From DASQJJ01 sp964598355 (GTDB lineage: Bacteria > Patescibacteriota > Microgenomatia > Levybacterales > UBA12049), in assembly GCA_964598355.1 (NCBI GenBank), contig CAZRBN010000030.1:1-15579 (forward strand): a stretch of 15,579 nt of DNA, in the 5' to 3' direction. The notes under the pieces were generated by a model, which worked only from the letters and a program-made list of their open reading frames with translations, did not search any database and was not told the origin of the DNA. Shown piece by piece: positions 6,748-13,900 of this stretch (the stretch's first letter is position 1; each line of letters begins with the position of its first letter). A program made the translations under genes and the position numbers.

Positions 6748-7280
6748 AATAAATCACCGGTAATATTTAAAAGAAATGTTCCGTTCTTCTCATCAGAAAC
6801 TACTCCTTGAATAGTTATTTTTTTTACCAGTACCTTATTCGTAACATCGTGGGTCATATTTTCAATAAATATCCCTAAGGGAGAAAGAGATTGAGCAGAA
6901 AGTGCTATAACCATATGCTTATCATCAAGAGAAAATGATGACACAGTAACGCCACTGGGTATTTGCTTTTGTATTTCAGCTATCTTTTTGTCAAGAGAAA
7001 CCCTACTTTGAAGGATTTTGGTGATTCTTTTTACCCTATCAAGAATTATGAGATTTTTCGCAGTCTTGGAATGGAGAAGGTTAAGCTGAGCAAGAATTGT
7101 TTGTTGTTGAGCCTGAATCTGGGGTACTGAAGGGTCTCTATTCAGTAAAAATAGAATAATAGCAAGCGAGACAGTGAGCACACAGCTTATCAATGCAGAA
7201 ATTTTAAGATAACTGAGAACTTGTTCTTGAGATAACGCACCTTTTTTTGTATGTGGCAGTAAGTTAATATCATTACTCAT
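6744..7280 (-). CDS. pilN: Type IV pilus assembly protein, PilN-like
   Basis: Membrane partner of PilM. The N-terminus MSNDINLLPH contains the NINLLP-type motif that in PilN inserts into the groove of PilM. One membrane helix covers about 26-47, followed by a coiled-coil stretch (about 55-105) and a small alpha/beta domain. The length of 178 residues is typical. A 73-base gap separates it from pilM, the largest gap in the operon, and a weak promoter candidate lies there. The stop is shared with the pilO start. Confidence 0.85.
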   Translation of the reverse strand: MSNDINLLPHTKKGALSQEQVLSYLKISALISCVLTVSLAIILFLLNRDPSVPQIQAQQQTILAQLNLLHSKTAKNLIILDRVKRITKILQSRVSLDKKIAEIQKQIPSGVTVSSFSLDDKHMVIALSAQSLSPLGIFIENMTHDVTNKVLVKKITIQGVVSDEKNGTFLLNITGDLL

Positions 7281-7285
7281 AGTGT

Positions 7286-7314
7286 ATTAGTTCACTGTTC
7301 ATTGTTGATAGCAA
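7286..7314 (-). promoter_or_regulatory. Weak promoter candidate before pilN
   Basis: On the minus strand: TTGCTA (7309-7314), 17-nt spacer, ACTAAT (7286-7291), five bases from the pilN ATG. The -10 lacks the two most conserved positions, so this is tentative. It lies in the 73-base pilM-pilN gap (7281-7353), which otherwise shows no clear gene or terminator. Confidence 0.25.
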
Positions 7315-7353
7315 ACGAGCCATCTTGACTAGGAACTTAAACTGTCAACCATA

Positions 7354-8376
7354 TTAGTCTCTCATGGCAAGGCCAACAGCAACGGTATATTCAGGAGCAT
7401 TTTCTATAATATCTTTCGGAACTTCTTGCTCGACTAAAATTTTCCATGGATTTGCTGTTGCTGTTTCAATTCCTGTATTATTGGTAAAATAGGTCGCAAG
7501 CCCAGGGAGACGGGCAGTACCACCTGAAAGAAGAATTTGCTTTATTGGATCATCAGGATATTTATTACCATAAAATGCCAATGCTTTTTTCATTTCAGTA
7601 AGGACTGCAGAAAGAATAGGTTCTGTAACTTTGCCTATTTTCTCTCCAACATTACCGTCTACCAAACCATATACCTTTTTATATTCTTCTGCTTGTTGTA
7701 CAGCAAAGCCAAAGTCAGAGGCAATAGCACGACTCAACGCAACACCTCCTGTTGGAATTGAGTAAGTAAAAGCAAGCGAATTCGTATGAATAATTGCCAA
7801 AGAGGTACTTACTGCACCAATAGAAATAAGCAATGTTGCAGGGAATTTTTCATCAACCACTAAGGCTCTCACCAAGGAGAGGAGTTCAGTCTCAACTGCA
7901 TTTATTGAAAGTCCTGCCAAATTAAGGACATTTTCATACTTATCAATAATTGCCGTTGGAGCACCTACTAATAATACCTGCATTTTGTCTAAGCTTCCAC
8001 CTTGAGGACGAGTCAGTACCTTATAATCCAGGGTAATTGTTGAAAGAGGGACAGGGATATATTGCTCAGCTTCCCAATAGATAGCAGATGCCAATTCCTT
8101 ATCAGATAACGGAGGCATTTCAATGACACGAGTATATACCATATTTTCAGGAAGGGCGACATTCACATATCGTGTTGAAATCCTTGATTCGGTTACAATT
8201 GCTCGAATAGCCTTAGCCATTTCCTCCTGATCTAAAGGGGATTCAGACGACATACCTCGGATTGGAGCAGGAATGGTTTGAGCGGATTGGACAAAAAAAC
8301 CTTTTTGCTCACGAGAAAGCCATACTGCTTTTATGCTACTTGTCCCAATATCAAGACCAAATGCTTTCTGTTTCAT
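7354..8376 (-). CDS. pilM: Type IV pilus assembly ATPase, actin-like PilM
   Basis: Cytoplasmic actin-fold protein that forms a ring with the N-terminal tails of PilN. The product is 340 residues. The first phosphate-binding loop is FGLDIGTSSIKAV (residues 6-18), and the adenosine motif is LSGGTARLPGL near 282-292. The conserved EMPPLSDKELASAIYWEAEQYIP stretch, which I break here as EMPPLSDKEL and AIYWEAEQYIP, is diagnostic for PilM. The start codon overlaps the pilX stop by one base (TAATG). Downstream pilN and pilO complete the PilMNO platform. Confidence 0.96.
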   Translation of the reverse strand: MKQKAFGLDIGTSSIKAVWLSREQKGFFVQSAQTIPAPIRGMSSESPLDQEEMAKAIRAIVTESRISTRYVNVALPENMVYTRVIEMPPLSDKELASAIYWEAEQYIPVPLSTITLDYKVLTRPQGGSLDKMQVLLVGAPTAIIDKYENVLNLAGLSINAVETELLSLVRALVVDEKFPATLLISIGAVSTSLAIIHTNSLAFTYSIPTGGVALSRAIASDFGFAVQQAEEYKKVYGLVDGNVGEKIGKVTEPILSAVLTEMKKALAFYGNKYPDDPIKQILLSGGTARLPGLATYFTNNTGIETATANPWKILVEQEVPKDIIENAPEYTVAVGLAMRD

Positions 8377-9269
8377 TATCTAGAAGTAAACATTGAATAA
8401 TAAAATTGAATAGGTAATTGTTCATGCCCCTCAAAAAAGGTTACTTTTCTCACAACTTGTTGTCCAGAAAGTCCTGCTGTACCCGTTGAGGTTATCAATG
8501 TACCTTGCTCGGGTAAATTAAGTCCTTCAACTCCAACAGCTCCTCCATGATATAAGGGGACAACACGTGCAATAAGGCCACTTGTTATGTTAATTTGAGC
8601 CCTATAATTGAATGTTTTGTCTCCATTAATACCGCTTACCGTATGTGATCCAATTATAGGAGCATCAGAAAAATTATTACTTCGTACTTTCGCTGGAGGA
8701 ATAACGAGTGAATGATGTGTACCACATTGGTCGTATGTATATCTACTCAATGTTGGAGTAAGCCTGTTACCAGAAATAATTAAAATCTGTAAAGCAGGGT
8801 CTTGGCAGGGATCTGAGTTAGTACCCCAGTCCACTGTTAATGTATTTGTGTAAGATTTGGAAATGTCAAATAATTTTGTCTGGTCAATGTCATATGGACT
8901 AAGCCAAATATCTGCACCATTATCTTGAAAAAGAGGATTACCATTATTCAGTAATACTTGATTTGATTGAATAAGCGTCACATTAACATTGCTAATTTGT
9001 GAGTTATTTTTATCACTCAAACTAACACCACTTATCACGCCATTTCCTGTAGTACCACTTAATTTTATTGCCTGCTCAACGCCTGCCTCAGCAGCTGAAA
9101 ATGCAGCTTGGGAATTGGCTTCATCAGTTGTATTTCGAAGTTGGATAATACTTCTAGATGCAAGGGATAATCCAACAGTAAGTGTTACGACAATAACCAA
9201 AACAACGATGAGGAGAGCCTGACCTTTTTCTTTTTCACAATTACGATAAAACCTGGTAAGAAATACCAT
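8376..9269 (-). CDS. PilX-like pilus protein with prepilin-type N-terminus
   Basis: A 297-residue protein with a short basic N-terminus and GQALLIVVLVIVV at 16-28, a hydrophobic helix to about residue 37. It then has the PilX-type stretch LRNTTDEANSQAAF and SAAEAGVEQA. There is no Glu at position +5 after the Gly, as in PilX-family minor pilins. The rest is a beta-rich extracellular domain with only two cysteines after the helix (near DPCQDP and DQCGTHH). An upstream in-frame TTG at 9308 would add 13 residues; the ATG at 9269 is preferred because it gives the compact N-terminus and lies six bases after a plausible -10. Likely part of the minor-pilin tip complex with the PilV-like and PilW-like proteins. 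Confidence 0.82.
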   Translation of the reverse strand: MVFLTRFYRNCEKEKGQALLIVVLVIVVTLTVGLSLASRSIIQLRNTTDEANSQAAFSAAEAGVEQAIKLSGTTGNGVISGVSLSDKNNSQISNVNVTLIQSNQVLLNNGNPLFQDNGADIWLSPYDIDQTKLFDISKSYTNTLTVDWGTNSDPCQDPALQILIISGNRLTPTLSRYTYDQCGTHHSLVIPPAKVRSNNFSDAPIIGSHTVSGINGDKTFNYRAQINITSGLIARVVPLYHGGAVGVEGLNLPEQGTLITSTGTAGLSGQQVVRKVTFFEGHEQLPIQFYYSMFTSR

Positions 9270-9275
9270 ATCTCT

Positions 9276-9304
9276 AGCGTAACAAGAGTGAGTCTTACTG
9301 TCAA
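9276..9304 (-). promoter_or_regulatory. Internal promoter before pilX, predicted leaderless
   Basis: Minus strand: perfect -35 TTGACA (9299-9304), 17-nt spacer, extended -10 TGT-TACGCT (hexamer 9276-9281, matching only T, A and final T), then AGAGAT and the ATG at 9269. The -10 to ATG distance is six bases, as before recG and trmD. Confidence 0.45.
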
Positions 9305-9312
9305 TCAAAGAA

Positions 9313-9870
9313 TTATCGTGTAATATTTCTCATGACAACAGAGGTTTGGAAGGAGACTGTCGAAACTGTTTGTTCGACATAGGTGCTGGTGCTTTGTTGT
9401 TTGAGAGAAAAATTGATTTGAATGATGGGCAATTCACTCACACTTGGTTGTGTGCAAGTAAAAGAACATGACGTAAGAGATACAGCTGTTGTATCAAGTA
9501 TCGTTGCACTATTGGAAGCTATTGTTGCAGGAGTAGGGCTGGGTGGAGAAGTACAGTTATACGTAATTTGATCCTGATTTGCATTGAGTATCGTAATGGT
9601 ATTAACAGTAGCAGGAGTAACACACGGAAATGGTGCAAGAATCCCACGGGCATCACGAATTGTTTTTGCCATTTGCGTCATAGCATAATTACCATTTTCT
9701 CTTACTTGTGAGAGTGTGTCTGTTTTGTGAGATGTTCGCAAAGAAGTAACAAGGATTGAGAGCATAATACTTCCAACAACAATAAAGACAATCATAACTG
9801 CAAGCATCTCAACGAGAGTAAAGCCATTTTCCAATTTTGAATTTTGAATTTTGAATTTTGAATTTTTCAT
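9313..9870 (-). CDS. Minor prepilin, PilW-like
   Basis: A 185-residue class III prepilin. The leader is 16 residues (MKNSKFKIQNSKLENG), and cleavage after Gly16 gives an N-terminus FTLVEM with Glu at +5. The hydrophobic helix runs to about 40, then a helical segment (SQVRENGNYAMTQMAKTIRDA) typical of PilW/ComGF minor pilins, and a beta-rich domain with a Pro/Ser/Thr segment (SPPSPTPATIAS). The start codon overlaps the stop of the PilV-like gene by one base. The leader is encoded by a 7-bp tandem repeat. The stop is 43 bases before the chosen pilX start. Confidence 0.88.
   Translation of the reverse strand: MKNSKFKIQNSKLENGFTLVEMLAVMIVFIVVGSIMLSILVTSLRTSHKTDTLSQVRENGNYAMTQMAKTIRDARGILAPFPCVTPATVNTITILNANQDQITYNCTSPPSPTPATIASNSATILDTTAVSLTSCSFTCTQPSVSELPIIQINFSLKQQSTSTYVEQTVSTVSFQTSVVMRNITR
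9832..9866 (-). repeat. 7-bp tandem repeat in the 5' coding end of the PilW-like gene
   Basis: On the coding strand, directly after ATGA, the unit AAAATTC occurs four times without error (9839-9866) and a fifth time as AAAATTG (9832-9838). Because seven is not a multiple of three, gain or loss of one unit would shift the frame before the cleavage site. Confidence 0.9.
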
Positions 9871-10433
9871 TAAGGTGTTGGAACTATAGTAAAGTCAGAA
9901 AGACACGATGTGAGTAGTACCGAATGACAGAAGGGATTACTCGAATTCGTACATTTCGTATCACCCCAGTATGTACTTACTGATACTTTCATTGTCGGTA
10001 TTGTTGGAGTAGGAGCAGTCGTGGGACCATTACCATTGCATGTACTCGCGTTATGCGTAATTGTTACTTCCCGAATAAAATTATTCACATTTTGACTACA
10101 GTGAACACCTATCAGAATTCCACAGTTAGCATTCGAACCGCTATTGACAATTGCTTGACACGTTTTCGCCAAACAATACTTTCCATCAGGAAGTGAGGAT
10201 TGGCTAACAGACGCTATATTCTGATCCCTCATATTCCGCACCACTTCAATTCCTTCCTGAGAAGAATGAGTAGCAAGATTTTGGTCACGACTATATTCTG
10301 CATTATTTAGTGATGCAATTACCGAAACAGTAATTGCTGAAATAACAACAACAGCAGCTGAAAGTCCAACTAAAACCTCAATAAGGGTTTGACCTGTCTG
10401 TCGATAGGTAGGTCCTTTTTCACTATACATCAT
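9870..10433 (-). CDS. Minor prepilin, PilV-like
   Basis: A 187-residue prepilin. The leader of 14 residues ends RQTG and is followed by QTLIEVLVGLSAAVVV, the PilV-type N-terminus with Gln at +1 and Glu at +5. A helix then carries SSQEGIEVVRNMRDQN, a common PilV/ComGD-like motif. The extracellular domain has nine cysteines, likely disulfide-linked, and two Thr/Pro segments (TTAPTPTIPT, and a C-terminal VPTP). The first ATG, at 10433, overlaps the upstream stop as ATGA; a second ATG follows at once and could also serve. Expected to join the PilW-like and PilX-like proteins in a tip complex. Confidence 0.88.
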   Translation of the reverse strand: MMYSEKGPTYRQTGQTLIEVLVGLSAAVVVISAITVSVIASLNNAEYSRDQNLATHSSQEGIEVVRNMRDQNIASVSQSSLPDGKYCLAKTCQAIVNSGSNANCGILIGVHCSQNVNNFIREVTITHNASTCNGNGPTTAPTPTIPTMKVSVSTYWGDTKCTNSSNPFCHSVLLTSCLSDFTIVPTP

Positions 10434-11071
10434 TGCACTACTCCAGTCTGAGAAACGCTAACTGACTTTTTCAGTGAGTAACCATTTACAACTACCTGAG
10501 GGCTAGCACCACCAGGTGCATCTGTAGTAACTGCTGCTGTAATAGTTGAGAAAAAGAAATATGTGACAGTTGATGTACTATCAAAAGTAATATTGTTATC
10601 AATAAATTTCTTCTCCAAAACTGTTCCAGAAGTTTGACCCGAACCATCAGATTTTCCACAAATAATTTGCAACTCGTAGGCATTGGAGGAATTATTGCAA
10701 GCAACACCAGCAGGATGAGCGTGTCCAGGAACAGTACATAACACAACTTCGTATCCGAGAAGCTGTAAGGATGGATTATTACCACAATTTATATCTTTTA
10801 GTTGGGAAAGCGAACGAGAGCGAGCAGTGTACAATGTTGTTTTTAATTCTTGTGTACTATTAGTAACCGCCTGACTTCTGCTATACGTAACAAACGATGC
10901 TATACCAACCCCTGATAAAAGAGTAAAAATGGTAAAAACAATAATTAGCTCAATGAGAGTAAAACCCTCTTGAAAATGGCCAACGGAGACAAAGGTAAAA
11001 ACGCTTTTGACTCTTCTGGATCTTTTGATACTTTTGACTCCTTTATCTAACTTTTCATTTGCTACGTTCAT
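10430..11071 (-). CDS. Prepilin, GspH/FimT-like
   Basis: A 213-residue prepilin with a 36-residue basic leader ending GHFQEG, followed by FTLIELIIVFTIFTLLSGVG, with Glu at +5. After the helix comes SRSQAVTNSTQELKTTLYTARSRSLSQ, the helix typical of GspH/FimT pseudopilins. The beta domain contains five cysteines. The leader is rich in short related units (in DNA CTTTTGACTC at 11004-11013 and 11031-11040 on the plus strand). It starts three bases after the stop of the preceding prepilin and ends in the four-base ATGA overlap with the PilV-like gene. Confidence 0.88.
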   Translation of the reverse strand: MNVANEKLDKGVKSIKRSRRVKSVFTFVSVGHFQEGFTLIELIIVFTIFTLLSGVGIASFVTYSRSQAVTNSTQELKTTLYTARSRSLSQLKDINCGNNPSLQLLGYEVVLCTVPGHAHPAGVACNNSSNAYELQIICGKSDGSGQTSGTVLEKKFIDNNITFDSTSTVTYFFFSTITAAVTTDAPGGASPQVVVNGYSLKKSVSVSQTGVVQ

Positions 11072-11074
11072 GGG

Positions 11075-11635
11075 TTAGGGGTTATTCTTCACATAATAGT
11101 GTGCTGTTGTGCAGCTATTATCAGCTCCATCGAAAGCACTACTATAATAATCGTTATCTGCTGTATTTTCCAAGCAAGTTCCTAATTCATACCCGCTTGT
11201 CGTCTGCTTATAAAAATAATTTCCGCTGTGATAATAAGAAACACCAAGAGGATCACAAGGGACTTGAGCCATGTAGGTTGTCCCAGTCCCGCTATTGACA
11301 AATGCTTGGGGGGTTGGACATGTGGTAGTTAAACCATTTGATCCAACAGCAGGAGGATAACTCCCTGTATCTGCTCTATATAACTCAAGTGCGGATTGAA
11401 TTTGCCTGACATCTGCTTTTCTTTGGGCATCTCTGGCTCGCTGTCTAATACCAATAAAATTGGTCATAAGAAGGGTAGCAAGAATACCGATAATTGCAAT
11501 AACAATAAGCAATTCAACAAGAGTAAAACCCTCTTGAAAAGAAATAACGGGAAGGGGAGAGACAAATGGGGAATCTACCTTTGTCTCTTTTGTCTCATAT
11601 ACTTTTAGCTTATATTTATTGCTACTTTTCCTCAT
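11075..11635 (-). CDS. Prepilin, GspG/PilA-like (candidate major pilin)
   Basis: A 186-residue prepilin with a 36-residue leader ending ISFQEG, then FTLVELLIVIAIIGILATLL, the most canonical type IV pilin N-terminus in the cluster. After the helix comes the GspG-type segment RARDAQRKADVRQIQSALELY and RADTGSYPP. Five cysteines lie in the C-terminal domain, two of them near the end (GTCLEN, NSCTTA), where type IV pilins carry their D-region. An extended -10 promoter six bases before the ATG could raise its expression over the rest of the operon, which would suit a major subunit. This role is inference. Confidence 0.88.
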   Translation of the reverse strand: MRKSSNKYKLKVYETKETKVDSPFVSPLPVISFQEGFTLVELLIVIAIIGILATLLMTNFIGIRQRARDAQRKADVRQIQSALELYRADTGSYPPAVGSNGLTTTCPTPQAFVNSGTGTTYMAQVPCDPLGVSYYHSGNYFYKQTTSGYELGTCLENTADNDYYSSAFDGADNSCTTAHYYVKNNP

Positions 11636-11641
11636 ATCTCT

Positions 11642-11650
11642 ATCATAGCA
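11642..11650 (-). promoter_or_regulatory. Extended -10 element before the candidate major pilin
   Basis: Minus strand: TGC-TATGAT (hexamer 11642-11647) followed by AGAGAT and the ATG at 11635. No good -35 is seen, which is usual for extended -10 promoters. The six bases AGAGAT are the same as before pilX. Confidence 0.5.
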
Positions 11651-11660
11651 TAGCTAATGG

Positions 11661-12284
11661 TTAGGGTGTTGTATTTGAACTTGTCACTCCAAAATTACAC
11701 GGTGCAAGAGTTGTTGTGCCACAAAAGGTAGCTGTTGTTAGTGTAGCAGCTACAGTGCAATTGCAATATGTACTATTAGGATTTGCCTTACATTGAGCAT
11801 TGGTAGCCTTACAGGTGGCGGAGTCTAATGGGCCTCTTTCTAAAGAAGTATATATGTAATATTGTTGACCACTGTTTGTTGAATAGTAAAGATATGTTCG
11901 ACTACTATCAGGATCTTTAGGAACTAGATCCATATAGGGAGTCCATCCTCCGGCTCCTCCCCAAGATATGACAGTAACAGGATTTGTTTTTTCATCTTCG
12001 AGATGATATGTTGAATCATTGGGAGGATAATGTCCCCAATCTTGGTAATACTGCTCCAAAACCCGCTGTAACTGAGCCAAATCTGATTTTCTTTGGGAAT
12101 CTCTTGCTTTTTTAAATTGATCAATAGGATTTACTGCTGCTAAAGCAAATACTGCAAGTATTGCCAGCACACCAATACTTATTAAAAGCTCAACCATGGT
12201 AAAGCCCTTTTGAAAAGGGCCAAAGGGAAGAGACGAAACAACCCTTTGCTCTTTTGTCTCATGTACCTTTATTTGATATTGCAT
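11661..12284 (-). CDS. Prepilin, GspG-like, with Cys-rich C-terminus
   Basis: A 207-residue prepilin. The leader of 27 residues ends FGPFQKG and is followed by FTMVELLISIGVLAILAVFA. Then come the GspG-type motif KKARDSQRKSDLAQLQRVLEQYY and DWGHYPP, here given in parts KKARDSQRKSDLAQ and RVLEQYY. The C-terminal third holds six cysteines (TCKATNAQC, YCNC, TFCG, APCNFG). The ATG at 12284, five bases after the preceding stop, is preferred over one at 12326, which would overlap the upstream gene by 37 bases and add residues unlike a leader. Paralogous to the flanking prepilins in both leader and helix. Confidence 0.87.
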   Translation of the reverse strand: MQYQIKVHETKEQRVVSSLPFGPFQKGFTMVELLISIGVLAILAVFALAAVNPIDQFKKARDSQRKSDLAQLQRVLEQYYQDWGHYPPNDSTYHLEDEKTNPVTVISWGGAGGWTPYMDLVPKDPDSSRTYLYYSTNSGQQYYIYTSLERGPLDSATCKATNAQCKANPNSTYCNCTVAATLTTATFCGTTTLAPCNFGVTSSNTTP

Positions 12285-12289
12285 ATGTA

Positions 12290-13123
12290 CTAGTTGGCAC
12301 ATTGGGGCACTCCATTTACCCGACAAAGTTGATCACAAAAACATTGAGTAACTCCTCCATGACCAAAACATTTTCCATCAGGAGGATTAATACTATTACA
12401 CCTGTTATCTGACGTACAGCCATAATAATTACCACTTGGACAATTAACATTGTAGGGAGTAGGTGTCGGTGTTGGGGTACTACCTCCTCCACCACCACCT
12501 CCTCCACCACTTCCACCTGGGAGATTACTTGATGAAACATACGTACAATTAACGCTTCCCGATGAAAGGCAGAAATTGTAATAGACATTAAAATTTTGAG
12601 GGACACATGATGCACGTTTTGCTAAAGGACAGGTTAATGCAGTACCAATAGGCCCTCGCAAGCCAGCATACAAAACATTCCATTGAGGACAGGCTGACCC
12701 ATCAGTTTGGTATATATATGGAAAATACTTAGATGAGTTAGCAAGATAATCTATATCTTGAGGAAGTTTGGTGCTATAGGTTGCCTGATTGACTGCCCAC
12801 GAGGAACCAAAGGAAAGGGAAGTGGGATAACAGCCAGTATCATTATAATAACTGTCCAAGGCAGCCTTCACTTGCTCTAAGTCATGCTGTCGCTGTAAAT
12901 CTTTTCCTTTATTGATTTGACCTAAGGGATTAAAAGTAAAAATAAGCCCAAGAAGTAAAACACTGAGCATAACAATGACAACAATAAGCTCAATAAGAGT
13001 AAAACCGTTTTGAAAAGGACCAAAGGGGTGAGATGAGACACCTGAGACAAATGGAGAGTCTACCTTTGGCTCATGTACCCTTATTTGAGAGCTGAGAGTT
13101 GCAGTTTGAGGTTTATTTCTCAT
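12290..13123 (-). CDS. Prepilin with poly-Gly/Thr-Pro linker and eight-Cys C-terminal domain
   Basis: A 277-residue modular prepilin. The leader is 40 residues (ending GPFQNG), then FTLIELIVVIVMLSVLLLGL. A GspG-like helix and pilin domain cover 41-200 (KGKDLQRQHDLEQVKAALD, DTGCYP). The linker has Gly at 203-204, nine Gly at 206-214 and four Thr-Pro pairs at 216-223. The C-terminal domain (224-277) has eight cysteines: 228, 236, 242, 252, 261, 263, 267 and 275. The frame stays open upstream inside pilD, but the ATG at 13123 overlaps the pilD TGA as ATGA and gives a normal prepilin, so it is the start. The Cys-rich domain would be displayed on the pilus surface or tip, perhaps as an adhesion module; its family is unknown to me. 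Confidence 0.88.
   Translation of the reverse strand: MRNKPQTATLSSQIRVHEPKVDSPFVSGVSSHPFGPFQNGFTLIELIVVIVMLSVLLLGLIFTFNPLGQINKGKDLQRQHDLEQVKAALDSYYNDTGCYPTSLSFGSSWAVNQATYSTKLPQDIDYLANSSKYFPYIYQTDGSACPQWNVLYAGLRGPIGTALTCPLAKRASCVPQNFNVYYNFCLSSGSVNCTYVSSSNLPGGSGGGGGGGGGSTPTPTPTPYNVNCPSGNYYGCTSDNRCNSINPPDGKCFGHGGVTQCFCDQLCRVNGVPQCAN
12482..12508 (-). repeat. GGN triplet repeat coding nine glycines
   Basis: Nine consecutive GGT/GGA codons in the linker of the Cys-rich prepilin, followed by Ser and four Thr-Pro pairs. Length changes here would stay in frame and alter only linker length. Confidence 0.85.
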
Positions 13124-13899
13124 AGTCCTAGTAGTTTCAATAAAAATACCCATGATGACTGCCCCCACCAGTATGCAATATACGTACCAAGCAAAAGAAA
13201 TGGACCAAATGCAATTGTTCCACCAATTAATTTTTTTCTTTTCGCTATTACTAGTATGATTGCAACAAAAGCGCCTGTCAAGAAAGCCAGATAGAAAGCG
13301 ATAATAATTGAAGGAAACCCTAAAAACAGTCCCATAATAAAGCTTAATTTTACATCTCCCAACCCAATGCCACGTCCTCGTGTTATAAGGAAAAGAAGCA
13401 AAAGAACAACAAAACATACTAAGCCCACGACAAGATGTGGTAAAAATATACTCGGTGAAAAAAGGAGTAAAAGCAACATAACGACTCCTGCAAACAATAC
13501 GAGCTTGTCTGATAATATGCCATATTTTATATCCATAATAGAAAGTGCAAAAAACGCCGCAAATACTGTAATAAGAATTACTAATTTTATAAGTTCTACT
13601 AGGGAAGTGGGAGTTCCTGCTGCCAGGTAGGACAAAACAAATAATCCCCCAGTCAGTATTTCTATAAGTGGGTACTGGAATGAAAGTCTTCTTTTGCAAT
13701 ATCGACATCTACCCCTAACAGCAAAGAATGACCATACCGGAACCAGATCAAACCAGGCAAGTGTTTTATGACAATAATCACAGAAAGATCGTCCCTTCAG
13801 AATGGAAATACCATGGGGGATTCTATCGATAACAACATTTAAAAATGACCCAACACATAATCCAAAAATGAAAAAATATAAAGAAATAATATAGTGCAT
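13120..13899 (-). CDS. pilD: Prepilin peptidase / N-methyltransferase PilD
   Basis: Integral-membrane aspartyl protease (family A24) that removes the leaders of the prepilins encoded downstream and methylates the new N-terminus. The N-terminal part has GSFLNVVIDRIP and the four-Cys zinc site Cys40, Cys43, Cys65 and Cys68 (CDYC ... CRYC), which marks the bifunctional form. The catalytic aspartates are Asp123 in MDIKYGILSD and Asp182 in GLGDVKL. About eight membrane helices and 259 residues are normal. It starts one base after the mannosyltransferase stop and ends overlapping the first prepilin by four bases. Confidence 0.96.
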   Translation of the reverse strand: MHYIISLYFFIFGLCVGSFLNVVIDRIPHGISILKGRSFCDYCHKTLAWFDLVPVWSFFAVRGRCRYCKRRLSFQYPLIEILTGGLFVLSYLAAGTPTSLVELIKLVILITVFAAFFALSIMDIKYGILSDKLVLFAGVVMLLLLLFSPSIFLPHLVVGLVCFVVLLLLFLITRGRGIGLGDVKLSFIMGLFLGFPSIIIAFYLAFLTGAFVAIILVIAKRKKLIGGTIAFGPFLLLGTYIAYWWGQSSWVFLLKLLGL

Positions 13900-13900
13900 A

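Noticed and set aside
7281..7335. A 16-codon open frame on the minus strand in the pilM-pilN gap
   Set aside because: Too short, no recognisable features, and it overlaps the weak promoter candidate before pilN.
12204..12220. Inverted repeat GCCCTTTTGAAAAGGGC
   Set aside because: It lies inside the prepilin leader codons for the PFQKG segment, has a one-base loop and no T-run, so it is not a terminator; the paralogous leaders have broken versions, which points to coincidence.
13124..13708. Upstream in-frame extension of the Cys-rich prepilin to a 472-residue reading frame
   Set aside because: This part lies wholly inside pilD in another frame, has no similarity to a prepilin leader, and the ATGA overlap at 13120-13123 gives a normal start.
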